The translations under genes and the position numbers were made by a program. Of a stretch of DNA of 64,000 bases, positions 55,600 to 64,000 are shown piece after piece. The notes below the pieces were generated by a model. That model was not told the DNA's origin and did no database searches. It saw only the letters and a program-made list of their open reading frames with translations. The stretch is from the NCBI RefSeq assembly GCF_024586455.1, contig NW_026089624.1, forward strand, positions 7,221,341 through 7,285,340, written 5' to 3'. Source of the DNA: Bactrocera neohumeralis (lineage: Eukaryota > Arthropoda > Insecta > Diptera > Tephritidae). The stretch's first letter is position 1, and every line of letters starts with the position of its first letter.

Positions 55600-56440
55600 T
55601 CACAGTCATATTTACATTTTTGCCGTCGCATTGCTAGGTAAGCTAAAATTAAACTTTTTTTCAAAAGATTTACCATGTATTTAAAAAATTTTTTTTATAG
55701 AATCAGCAGAGAAGCTAGTGTAGAACGTTTGATTATTTGTTTGCCTTAAACGGTAGTCCCAAACCAATTAGCTTTGTGCTTGAGGGTGGAAGCAACTTTT
55801 TGAAGAGCAAATACTACTGTGAGCACATTCGGAGGTTTATCAAGCTGTTGGGTAGGTTTTGAGCAAAATTGAATTTACATAATGCTAAACACTCAACAGC
55901 CACCTTGCAGACCAAAGCGTTACCAGATGAGCGAATTAGTGGAACAGAGCCATCGTGTTATGCGCAAAGATGAAAATTGGTAGCGATACCGACGTTATGA
56001 CATGCGTTGGGATCCAACTTTCCTGTTGAAAGCCAAGTTCACTGAGCTTATCTGTCCTGAACAACCTATTGGTGAGCTGCATTTGAAACGTACCGATGTC
56101 GTTTGGATGTACAATTGACCTCCATAGAAGAGCAAACACCATGGAAATTGTGACCATATCGTGCTGCGCAATATTATGATGCCGAATTGGGAGAGTGGGA
56201 GGAACCAGCTCCACCAAAACGGAAAGAACATCGGGAAGAGCTACGTATGTTCGCATAAAACTACTATAATGGCAACAACTCTAACAACAGCCAAGCAAAT
56301 AATAAAAACACTCATCAAATGAAAGTTGGTGGCGTTGGTGGCCAAGCAGCGATTTAAAAAGTGGACAATTCGTACAATTCGTCTTTACATCAAGTGAATT
56401 ATGTATGTTCGATTATGAACGATGTGGAAATTGATAATTA
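55600..56440 (+). pseudogene. Gene-like segment of unknown identity, decayed
   Basis: Plus-strand pieces with protein-like composition: FDYLFALNGSPKPISFVLEG and GSNFLKSKYYCEHIRRFIKL (55730-55850), flanked by a plausible acceptor (TTATAG 55700) and donor (GGGTAGGT 55851); then from an acceptor TTGCAG at 55910, RYQMSELVEQSHRVMRKDEN, YRRYDMRWDPTFLLKAKFTE and LICPEQPIGELHLKRTDVVW (55920-56110), YRAAQYYDAELGEWEEPAPP (56160-56225), and an Asn-rich end. In-frame stops and shifts (TAG 55981, TGA 56116) break it. I cannot match it to a family. It may be an old host gene fragment or part of a transposon. Confidence 0.4.
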
Positions 56441-57600
56441 AGCTTTAAAAAACAAGTAAATGTTATTTGGTTAATAATGAACCGCTATTGAAAATTAAGG
56501 AATTTGAGTTGAGTTAATTTCAAATGGAATATGTGTACTTCGAACAATCGGTGTATTTGTATAAACAACGTCACGTAGGTGTTAGTACTTTTTTAAATAT
56601 GAAAATATATACTAGTAACTTATCGCAGTTATTTGTTAATTACTTTTGTTTTCATTATTGCATTTAGTTTTACTTTGTGAACAGCAAAACCGGCGGATCC
56701 TTTTTCTACCGCTTTTATAATTATAAGCCCAAATAAAAAGTAAATTATAACAAAATGTTTTATTTCAGTATATTTTATTTATTGTTTGTTTTTTTTTTTA
56801 CATATTTTTGTGCCTATATTGCATTTTCCACACCACCATGAGGTATGGAACTAGGCGCGTTACCGATTTTTTTTGGGTGTTCCGTTCCCCCGGAGGCCTA
56901 TTTGCACCCATATACCTTAAAACTAAATAACGAATATTTACTGAAAATAAATTAAAAGTAACAAAAACAATAAAAAGTAATTAGTATTTGGCTATAATTT
57001 AACTTACAAAATACTAACGTGTCGATCGATATGAACGGGAACGGGAAAGAAATTGATCTATGAAAATAATAATAAAGTAATAATTACATTAAAACTTAAA
57101 TAACTTACTTTTAAAATGACCGTCCGTCCGTTTGAATATTTTCAAATATTATGCCAGTATAGCTACTGAGCATGGCAAAATAGTGTTGCGTTAGCTAATT
57201 TAAACTCCTTTTTACTACTATATCGATATTGCAAATTCAAAAAATAATTCCTTTAAGAATCATTTTTATTTAAAAACTTAGCTTAGAACTAAAAAATAAT
57301 ATGGTAAATCTGTTAGGATGGTTAAACACTCCATTTGGGAACGAGTAGGATTCCTGATCCTACGTATAGCTAAATTCTGACATATAAAACGTGTATGTAG
57401 TTTGTGATTATAAAAATTTATACTTAAAATATAGGAAACATGGCTATTATAATTAACTCTTGATTTATCTTACATATACTATATCATGAAGGTATAATTA
57501 ATTTTTTTGATAACAGCTATAAACTTTACTCTATAACAAAAATTGAAAATAGTATTTATAAATGAACAAATAAAGTACTATAAATTTATAATTTAATATT
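56441..57600. other. AT-rich stretch, nothing recognised
   Basis: No domain-bearing frame. 56840-56920 is locally GC-richer (GGCGCGTTACCG, CCCCCGGAGGCC) without explanation. Confidence 0.4.
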
Positions 57601-57867
57601 ATAGCATTTTCGCTTTCTGCAACCCGTTTTGACCTCTCGCCACCATTTTTCACCAGAGGTGGCCATGATGTTTTTATTGTGATCGTACACTTGACGGGTA
57701 GGTTAAGGACTGTGAATGGCTCTTTTACGACGGTGAATGGGACTTTCCCTACTCCTCTATACCATGCTCTTCATGTTTGCCCGCGATGATCCTCTCATCA
57801 AGCCCTCAAAATGTGCCCCGTGCCCGAACGGGCAAAACGTTACTGAGGGCTAATATGCCCACCCCTG

Positions 57868-59344
57868 ATATACGCGATCATAACGCTTTATCGTAATCTG
57901 GCATGATGATATACGAGAACGAGTATATAAACGTATCCGTTTGTTCGAAATGACATTCGAATGAAAAATAACAACCATAATAAACAAATTTATGAAAATG
58001 TTGGTAAGTTTTCTTCAACTATATATTTTTTATAATTTTTAGAAATAAAGAACAAAAACAAGAACCAATGAATGGAATACCTTATTAAAAATATTAAAAA
58101 AAAATTAACTTATATGAAAAATTTTTGTATTTCAGTATACATAAAAAAAGTGTATTAGGTTAAACACATACATATATATTTTCAAATTAAATTTAATAAA
58201 TAATATTTTATGTGGTCTCTTATCGTTTGGCCGATTGCCAAACATTAGCAAATCTTGACACTTTTGTGGAATGATACCTTCCTCTCTTGCCATATCCTAA
58301 AATTCTCCACCGTCTTTTTAAGATTCCAATGCTTCGTTCATCTACAAGTAAAATTTTGTTAATGAGGTTTCTTAATTTCTTTTTTTTATACCTGCTCTAT
58401 TGCTACTATCTCTTAGTTATCTTCACTTTTGCTAGAGCTCAAATAAATAACAAAGTCGGATCCATTTTGATATTTAATTAGCTTTTGTTATTTCATTGAA
58501 AATTTCCAACAGTTTTGATTTTTATCAGTTTCACACCTATTGTAACATAAAAAACGATCCAAATGTGAGTTAAAAACAAATTACGATCCGTTTGCTATCA
58601 TATGTCATAATACCAATCACCGCATACGACTGACGTGTCACGGAATTTTCTTTGGTATGTTTGCCGATTCGTGCACGGATGTAACGATTCGACCCCAGAT
58701 AACGCTGTAGACACTAATTATATGGTACTCAGAAACCACTATTGTTATAAAGTTCAGCTAAGAACCAATTCAGCGCCTAATCAGGTAGATCTCTTTAAAT
58801 ACTACGTGTTTTATACAAATCTGAAAACTAACAACAATGAAAAAGTGCAGTTTCGACAGAGATTATTTCAAATTTATCAGCAAAGCGTCAGTAAGAGTTA
58901 TGCGATTTCTGAATGAATAAAATGATAATTGAATTTTTTTTAATTCGCTTAAACTAAAATTATTATCTGACTAATTTACACGATTTTGCAAGATTTCGCC
59001 ATGCAAAAATGACACTTGTTAATGTCGTCATTGAGGAGATTTGAAGCTAATCTACTCGAAATCTTCCTCTACGACTCTGATTTAGCATCATCTGTTTGTC
59101 AGTAACCAACAAATGAATAAAAAGCAATGCATCTGAATTCACCTGGAAATTAACTTTTTTTTGTAAATACATAAATATATTATTAAACGATGTGAATTTA
59201 ATAGTGTAATCCAATCACTTCATATTTTTAGTGTTAAACTGTTGCCAAACATTTATATTGAAAAATGTTACGAAAAGAATTTAACATTCATTATTCGACG
59301 AAATCGTGATTAAATTACTTATATTACGGCTAAGTGATTCTAGC
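57868..59344. other. No recognised gene
   Basis: AT-rich. A 93-codon frame at 58635-58916 has no recognised domain and is probably chance. Confidence 0.45.
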
Positions 59345-59349
59345 CTTAT

Positions 59350-59823
59350 TGTTATATCTTAAGTAGGTAGGTAGGTAGGAGTGCAGCCCTATCGGGCTCA
59401 ATTAGCACTTGATGTGCCATTTTGATACACTCTTCGTAGAACCTCCTGTATCTGCTATTATGTTTCACCTTCTCTCTCAAACGATTTTAAGGTTTCGATG
59501 AAACTACTTATGTCTGATATGCTTACAGTTGAAATCCATTCAAGGTTTGTTGCTTAATGGATTCCAAGTGTTTTGTGTCGAATCTGTGCTAGAGCTGGGA
59601 ATTCGCAGAGAAAGTGGAAGATTGTTTCCTTGTTCCCTGCTACTCCGCAGCCTCGGCAGATGTCGTTTTAGGGCATACCCATTTTGGACGCATGTTCCCC
59701 AAATAACCAGTGCCCTGTTGTGGTACCTGTTACTCTGGCACGATTCCGATTACTTTGGCGGAGGGGTAAAAAACCAAATTTCCTTATAAATGGGGTATGT
59801 ACGGATAGGGGAGCTTCTCCAGA
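59350..59823 (-). pseudogene. LOA/R1-like ORF2 C-terminus
   Basis: SVHTPFIRKFG, then RVTGTTTGHWLFGEHASKMG, NDICRGCGVAGNKETIFHFL and CEFPALAQIRHKTLG, in order on the minus strand, with a stop after KMGMP and further ones later. The CxxC...H...C knuckle follows RNase H in these elements. Part of the segment between HTP and RVTG is missing. Confidence 0.75.
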
Positions 59824-60721
59824 GGAGGAATATCCAAAAATAATGTAAAAATTTGTAATATTTTTTAAAATATTCACATTTAAAAGTTCAAAAATTTGCA
59901 CTAAGAAAACATGTTATTTCTCTATGTTTCACACAATTTTTTCACATTTTTTACTTTGTATATTTAAATACACACTCTAAGCTGTGAAATAAGCTTACAT
60001 TTCACTTTTATTTTGCTATATTTTAACTAAATTTATTAATTTAAAAATCACTTAGCACACTCATCGTTGAAAAGTTTAGATTTTTTACAATTATGAGAAA
60101 AACGAGCCTTGCCACATCTTAAACAGTAAATATGTAGGATTTTTAACAATTTTTATGTTTGTTTTATCGCGTGATTCTTTTTTCTATATTAACTATAAAA
60201 AAATACTTTCTACATATGTATATGTGTAATACGTAATTTATGTGACTGAAGTACTTTGGGGTAGTACTCCTTTCTGCGTTGGCGGCTTCGGCCGCGCTTT
60301 AAAAAAATAACCCTGGTCGACCGAATACCCGGGGTGACTGAAGTACTTTCGCGTAGTACTCCTTTCTGCGTTGGCGGCCTTCGGCCGCGCTCTAAAAAAA
60401 TAACCCTGGCCGAGCGAATACCCGGGGTGACTGAAGTACTATCGCGTAGTACTCATTTCTGCGTTGGCGGCCTCCGGCCGCGGTCTAAAAAAATAACCCT
60501 GGCCTAGCGAATACCCGGGGTGACTGAAGTATTATCGCGTAGTACTCCTTTCTGCGTTGGCGGCCTTCGGTCGCGCTCTAAAAAAATAACTCTGGCCGAG
60601 CGAATACCCGGGGTGACTGAAGTACTTTCGCGTAGTACTCCTTTCGTTATAAAATTTATACATTTTGGTTATTATATCTGTCTGATTTCAATTTATTTTT
60701 TATGATACATTGGTTTGCATT
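59824..60721 (-). mobile_element. Inserted minisatellite-bearing element (about 900 bp)
   Basis: Non-coding sequence that separates the RNase H end (60722) from the ORF2 C-terminus (59823). It consists of an AT-rich part (59840-60240) and the 93-bp minisatellite (60242-60645). Arms of the foldback-like family at 6838-7960 are not visible, so only the minisatellite links the two loci. No clean target duplication found. Confidence 0.5.
60242..60645 (-). repeat. 93-bp minisatellite, 4.3 monomers
   Basis: GTGACTGAAGTA starts at 60242, 60334, 60427, 60520 and 60613 (spacing 92, 93, 93, 93). Each monomer has two dyads: GTAC..TTCGCGTA..GTAC and GCGGCC-TTC-GGCCGC. Monomers differ by only a few bases. 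Same unit as 7121-7340. Confidence 0.92.
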
Positions 60722-61900
60722 TTAGGTGACGTCTTTTATTGAGCTTAGTGCTCTCTTGCAGCTGTGAACTATATTGGAATTTGTCATGGGTGAAGACAAT
60801 GCCAGGAGGGCCGCCTGGCTGTCCGTAAATATAGTTGCTTTATGTATATTTCCGTGGTTTTCTAATAGAACTTTGCAGGCTTTTTCTATGCCTAGTACTT
60901 CTGCTTGGCAGATGCTAGCCGAGTTCGGTAGACGTATAGAGAGAGATATGCCTAGATCAGCGGAGAATACCCCCGTGCCTACTCCGCAGTCCATTTTGGA
61001 CCCGTCGGTATAGACTGAGATGGTATCTTCCTCTACTATTGAACCTCTTCTCCATTCTCGTCTAGACGGTATCCTCACCTGGAAGTGTCTATTGAAATCC
61101 AGCTTTGGGAGAATGTAGTCTAGTTTTTTAGTGGTGAGCTTGTTTAGATTTACACTGTGTCCGTAGTTCTGCTGATTCCAACCTCCAAATTCTTTTATTC
61201 TTATCGCCGCAATAGCTGCTGTTTTGTGAATAAAAATGTCCATTGGTAGTTGATGCAGGATCACATTGAGCGCATCAGTCGGACATGACCTGATTGCACC
61301 CGTAACACCCGCACATGCTGCTCTTTGTATCCCATTTAATTTTCTAATGTTGTATTGTTTGTTTAGCGCTGGCCACCACATCAGAGCTCCATATGCAAGT
61401 ATAGGTCTTATGACAGGCGTATACATCCACATGATTATACTTGGTTTAAGGCCCCAATTCCTGTTGACGCTTTTTTTACAAGTATAGTAGGCCATGTAAG
61501 CTTTGTTTATTCTCTTTTTTATATTTATTTTCCAGGACAGTTTGGTGTCAATCTCCACCCCCAAGTATTTAGCTGTGGGGGATAGAGTGAGTGTTGTACC
61601 GTTTAGTACCGGAAGTTGAAACTGAGGTATTTTGGTTCTGCTTGTGAATAGCATCAGTTCTGTTTTGTTCGGGTTAACTCCTAGTCCATTGTTTTTAGCC
61701 CATAGGTTTAACCTTCGAAGTGCCCTTTCCATAATCTCGCTGACTGTTGAAGGAAACATGCCGGATACCAACAACACTATATCGTCTGCATACGCTTCTG
61801 CTTTCACTCCTCCACCGTTTAGTTGGACTAGTATTTCGTTCAGCGCTACAACCCATAGGAGCGGAGAGAGGTCCCGTCCTTGAGGCGTCCCTCTACTCAC
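60722..61900 (-). pseudogene. LOA/R1-like reverse transcriptase back half and RNase H
   Basis: 392 open codons. GTPQGRDLSPLLWVVALNE starts at residue 4; YADD at 37-40 (61781-61792); thumb LGVEIDTKLSW; IRPILAYGALMWWPAL; then RNase H with YTDGSKMD (Asp 299), CQAEVLGIEKA (Glu 334) and IFTDSQAALLAL (Asp 360), all catalytic residues kept. The N-terminal endonuclease and RT fingers/palm start (with the first catalytic Asp) are missing, and the end runs into the inserted element. The apparent start codon lies mid-domain and is not the true start. Confidence 0.88.
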
Positions 61901-61975
61901 ATAACTTGTTTGTGTTGCAGGAAGGACATCTTCCTTCCTGTTCTCCTCTACTAGTCTGGTGAGCGGCGCCGGAGC

Positions 61976-62848
61976 TTATTTTGTTGTTAGTCTTCTGAGA
62001 GCCTCAATGGACTCATCGCATATGGCCACCAGTATTGGTCTACTTGCTTTATTCCCTTTTTCCTCCTTGATCAGCTGCCACTCATCTATACCAGGTATAG
62101 ATTTGTTATGCAGCTTGATGCACCCCAGGAGTTTTTCGCCTGGCTCCTCTAGAGGGGGTAGCCAAATGGGAGCACAAGGTCTCTTCGGAATGTCCCTGGC
62201 GGGTGTAAGCCTCAATTGGAGGCCTACAAAGGCGTTGCTGATTTTAGCAACACTACCCGCCAGGAAATCTAGCGAGGCCTGGTCCGCGCACTTGATGACC
62301 CTATAGCCCCTGAGGGTCTCAGAGGAGTCAAACTCCGGGTGAGGACCCGCTGGATTGACGAATACATAGCTTAGCACCATACTCGACAATCTGACGTCGA
62401 TCTCCACCCATCTTTCCTGTACCGTGCTCGGAGAGCAGGAATTACCATCTATGATGGCCACTTGCAGGCTATCCCTGGCTACATCGCAGAAATGCCTCGC
62501 CGCTGTTGCGCTACTGTGTTCGCCTTCACTCCGCCTCGGTTGTTTAGGCAGAGTTTTTGATGTTTCTGTAGTAGAGCGAATCCTTCTTTGTGAAGTGCTC
62601 TCCTGTTTGTTTTCTTCGCGAGGATCTGATCGCTTCCTTTTCAGGGAGCTTTCATATTCCTCCACTATTGATTTGAGGCGCTTTGTTTCTGCCTCATCAA
62701 CTGGTGTCCCGGCTGCCTGGTCTTTGGTTATCTTGCCTAGTGTGAAGACTGCCTTCTGGTACCGGTTTTTCCTCAGCTGATCCTGGGATTTCTTGCGCTT
62801 CTTTTTGTTTTCTCCTTTATCCGCCAGTGCACTTTGTTTGGTGCTCAT
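61976..62848 (-). CDS. LOA-type ORF1 protein (DUF4780-like), C-terminus lost
   Basis: 290 codons from ATG 62848. N-terminus basic (ENKKKRKKSQDQLRKNRYQK), then a polar linker, and residues about 120-285 similar to the DUF4780-type domain of retrotransposon ORF1 (VARDSLQVAIIDGNSCSPST, RGYRVIKCADQASLDFLAGS, PIWLPPLEEPGEKLLGCIKL, EWQLIKEEKGN). ORF1 proteins bind element RNA and help form the particle. The frame runs into the deletion junction after residue 288, so the true end is lost. It is the longest uninterrupted frame of this element. Confidence 0.7.
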   Translation of the reverse strand: MSTKQSALADKGENKKKRKKSQDQLRKNRYQKAVFTLGKITKDQAAGTPVDEAETKRLKSIVEEYESSLKRKRSDPREENKQESTSQRRIRSTTETSKTLPKQPRRSEGEHSSATAARHFCDVARDSLQVAIIDGNSCSPSTVQERWVEIDVRLSSMVLSYVFVNPAGPHPEFDSSETLRGYRVIKCADQASLDFLAGSVAKISNAFVGLQLRLTPARDIPKRPCAPIWLPPLEEPGEKLLGCIKLHNKSIPGIDEWQLIKEEKGNKASRPILVAICDESIEALRRLTTK

Positions 62849-63590
62849 GGCAGCTTCGGAGGTGGACGCTTCCTCCCTTAAATCTGCCGTTTACACTGTT
62901 GTATTTACCGGTATACTTTGGTTAGTATGACCGGTAGTACTCTTACTCGTCTCCTGGCTGGAGGCGAGTAATTCGTCCTCTTCGGATTCCGTAATGGGAT
63001 TCCTGTAATTCATGTCCTAAGTCGTCGCTGCTGTCGTCAATTTGGTGGTTGTTATTGTTTTGTGTTTGTTGTTGCGTTATTGTTTTCGTTCATTTTTGGT
63101 CCCACGAGTAAGCCGGAAAGGCCTCGCCCGGGCATCGGAGGGTACCGTTCGCGATCAGCTATTTATTACCCCCCGCTGACCATTCAGCCCTCGGCACGGG
63201 TACCTCGACACCTTGGTTTAGGGTGGTGTTGGTGCGTGTATCCTCATACTTCCCCAATAGGAGATGGGCGTAAAACCTAGGGTTTATTCATCCATATCAC
63301 TATTGCGGGAATTATGAGGTGTCCCGCTTAGTGCGTAAGATTAGAGTGAGTTTCCTTTGGAATTGGATTACGTAGACCCCTTCACCACGACAAGGCGACC
63401 AACTTGAAAGAGTAATATATCTTACTTCGTGACAACAATAATTACATTAAAATAATCCTCAAATGAAATTTATGTGACATAATCCTAACTGAAGACGCTA
63501 AATTTAGTAAATTGAGTGTATGAGGAAAAACTCAAAACGGAAATCATCATAATAGGAAAAAGGGGATTCTCAATATCAAGAATATGTGTA

Positions 63591-63686
63591 TATAGTTATA
63601 GCCGCGAGTTATTTGCATTCAAAATTGAAAATTACAACTATTTGAAGTACGTATTTTTTCAATTTAAAATTAATTTTATACTTATA
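63591..63686 (-). repeat. Arm fragment of the foldback-like family
   Basis: On the minus strand it reads AAAATTAATTTTAAATTGAA, TACGTACTTCAAATAGTTGT, AATTTTCAATTTTGAATGC, parallel to 7755-7845. It stops exactly at the Helitron end at 63687. Confidence 0.65.
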
Positions 63687-64000
63687 CTAGCTGACCCCGC
63701 ATACGTTGACCTGCGTGAAATTATGTGTTTTGAAATGAAAAGAAAGTTGAATTTACGTGGAAAATACGTTGCAAATATCAATAGCAACCGAAGGTATTAC
63801 CAATCATCGTTTTTCTTGTGGATTATGTAAGGATCGTCCTAAGGAATTAGTTGAGAAGACACCTGGATGTCAATCTACTGGTTGTGCATGTATAATATCA
63901 AGGCATTTCCGAATAGAGCAATGTGCTCGCAAACGAATCACTGACGCAAGTTGAGAAAAAACTCGTCAATGCAAATTTTGTTGTTGGAGGTGTTGCCGCT
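63687..64000 (-). mobile_element. Helitron 3' end, runs out of the window
   Basis: CTAGCTGACC at 63687 and AAATTATGTGTTTTG at 63718-63732, read on the minus strand, reproduce the 3' end of the Helitron at 15160-15209 (CAAAACACATAATTC...GGTCAGCTAG) and are likewise followed by T. The plus-strand frame at 63757-63954 within it, with several Cys/Arg residues, is not recognised. Confidence 0.6.

Larger units (their letters stand above)
52137..57867. mobile_element. Possible large hAT-ended composite element
   Basis: The left end CAGGGATGTGCA...TTTTTAGCCC and the right end, inverted, CAGGGGTGGGCA...TTAGCCC share a typical hAT terminus; further in, GAGGGCTAGATGAGGGGA and GAGGGCTTGATGAGAGGA match. 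Flanks ACATACGT (52129-52136) and ATATACGC (57868-57875) agree at 6 of 8. No transposase is visible inside. It holds a MITE (52297-52895), another TIR element (54373-55089) and a gene-like region (55600-56440). It could also be two unrelated solo ends. Confidence 0.45.
59345..63420 (-). mobile_element. LOA/R1-like non-LTR retrotransposon with RNase H, deleted and interrupted
   Basis: Minus strand: ORF1 (62848-61976), then directly the back half of RT plus RNase H (61900-60722), an insertion (59824-60721), and the end of ORF2 (59823-59350) with the zinc-like motif CRGCGVAGNKETIFHFLCEF. The 3' end has a GCCC-GATA-GGGC hairpin and a (TACC)n tail (59346-59365 on plus as AAGTAGGTAGG). The endonuclease and most RT fingers are deleted between ORF1 and RT. 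5' limit approximate. Clade by RNase H and DUF4780-type ORF1. Confidence 0.8.

Noticed and set aside
58635..58916. 93-codon open frame as a gene
   Set aside because: No recognisable domain, no splice context and no similarity to neighbouring element proteins.
60242..60340. Hammerhead-type ribozyme in the minisatellite (CTGAAG... and GAAA on opposite strand)
   Set aside because: The CUGANGA...GAAA core in the right order with three stems could not be found.
60242..60645. CRISPR-like array
   Set aside because: Units are contiguous and repeated over their full 93 bp; there are no unique spacers, and the DNA is from an animal.

Overview
The window reads as insect, probably higher-fly (Diptera, possibly tephritid) nuclear DNA: it is AT-rich, carries small GT-AG introns of 56-70 bp, has many TATG/TACA microsatellites, and contains transposon families and dispersed repeats typical of flies. 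The species assignment is inference. I found no gene that I can confidently call single-copy host. Almost everything recognisable is a transposable element or its debris, often nested. There are no bacterial features, no rRNA, no tRNA and no CRISPR.

Layout, left half. 1-1988 is a decayed RTE retrotransposon (copy A). 2-12 kb holds an unclassified repeat, a mariner N-terminal remnant, a dipteran dispersed repeat, a foldback-like element with a 92-bp minisatellite (6838-7960), a dead two-gene PIF/Harbinger element (8.8-10.6 kb) and a mariner 3' half (11.0-11.5 kb). 12.1-13.3 kb is a long dispersed repeat with inverted ends. 13.6-15.2 kb is a dead Helitron, followed by a mariner (15.3-16.4), a Jockey element (17.1-19.0), RTE copy B (19.4-21.9), Helitron and Jockey scraps (22.2-22.8) and RTE copy C (22955-26218), which is full length with a 13-bp target duplication. 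An N gap follows, then about 3 kb of homopolymer-distorted, probably uncorrected assembly sequence.

Layout, right half. 30.2-30.8 kb is a MITE, 31.6-32.5 kb a Tc1 element, and 32.85-38.14 kb a Ty3/gypsy (errantivirus-like) element with a tRNA-type primer site, a leader tandem repeat and broken gag-pol. A second N gap is followed by a TIR element with an unrecognised protein (38.3-39.2). A hAT transposon with perfect 8-bp target duplication (40538-43716) holds two nested MITEs, each with its own target duplication. Next to it is an apparently intact PIF/Harbinger transposon (44091-46981) with a four-coding-exon transposase and a convergent three-exon Myb/SANT partner, perfect TAA duplications and 29-bp identical ends. 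Then come a truncated relative of it, MITEs, a dead Harbinger element with a MADF partner (48.9-50.6), a possible 5.7-kb hAT-ended composite that encloses a MITE, a TIR element and an unidentified gene-like segment (52.1-57.9), and an RNase H-bearing LOA-type retrotransposon (59.3-63.4) interrupted by a second copy of the 92-bp minisatellite. A Helitron 3' end runs off the right edge.

How the parts work together: the working unit most likely to be alive is the 44-47 kb Harbinger, whose nuclease and DNA-binding partner would act on its own ends and possibly on small derivatives nearby with TAA duplications. The rest is a fossil record of successive insertions, with a relative order that can be read from the nesting.
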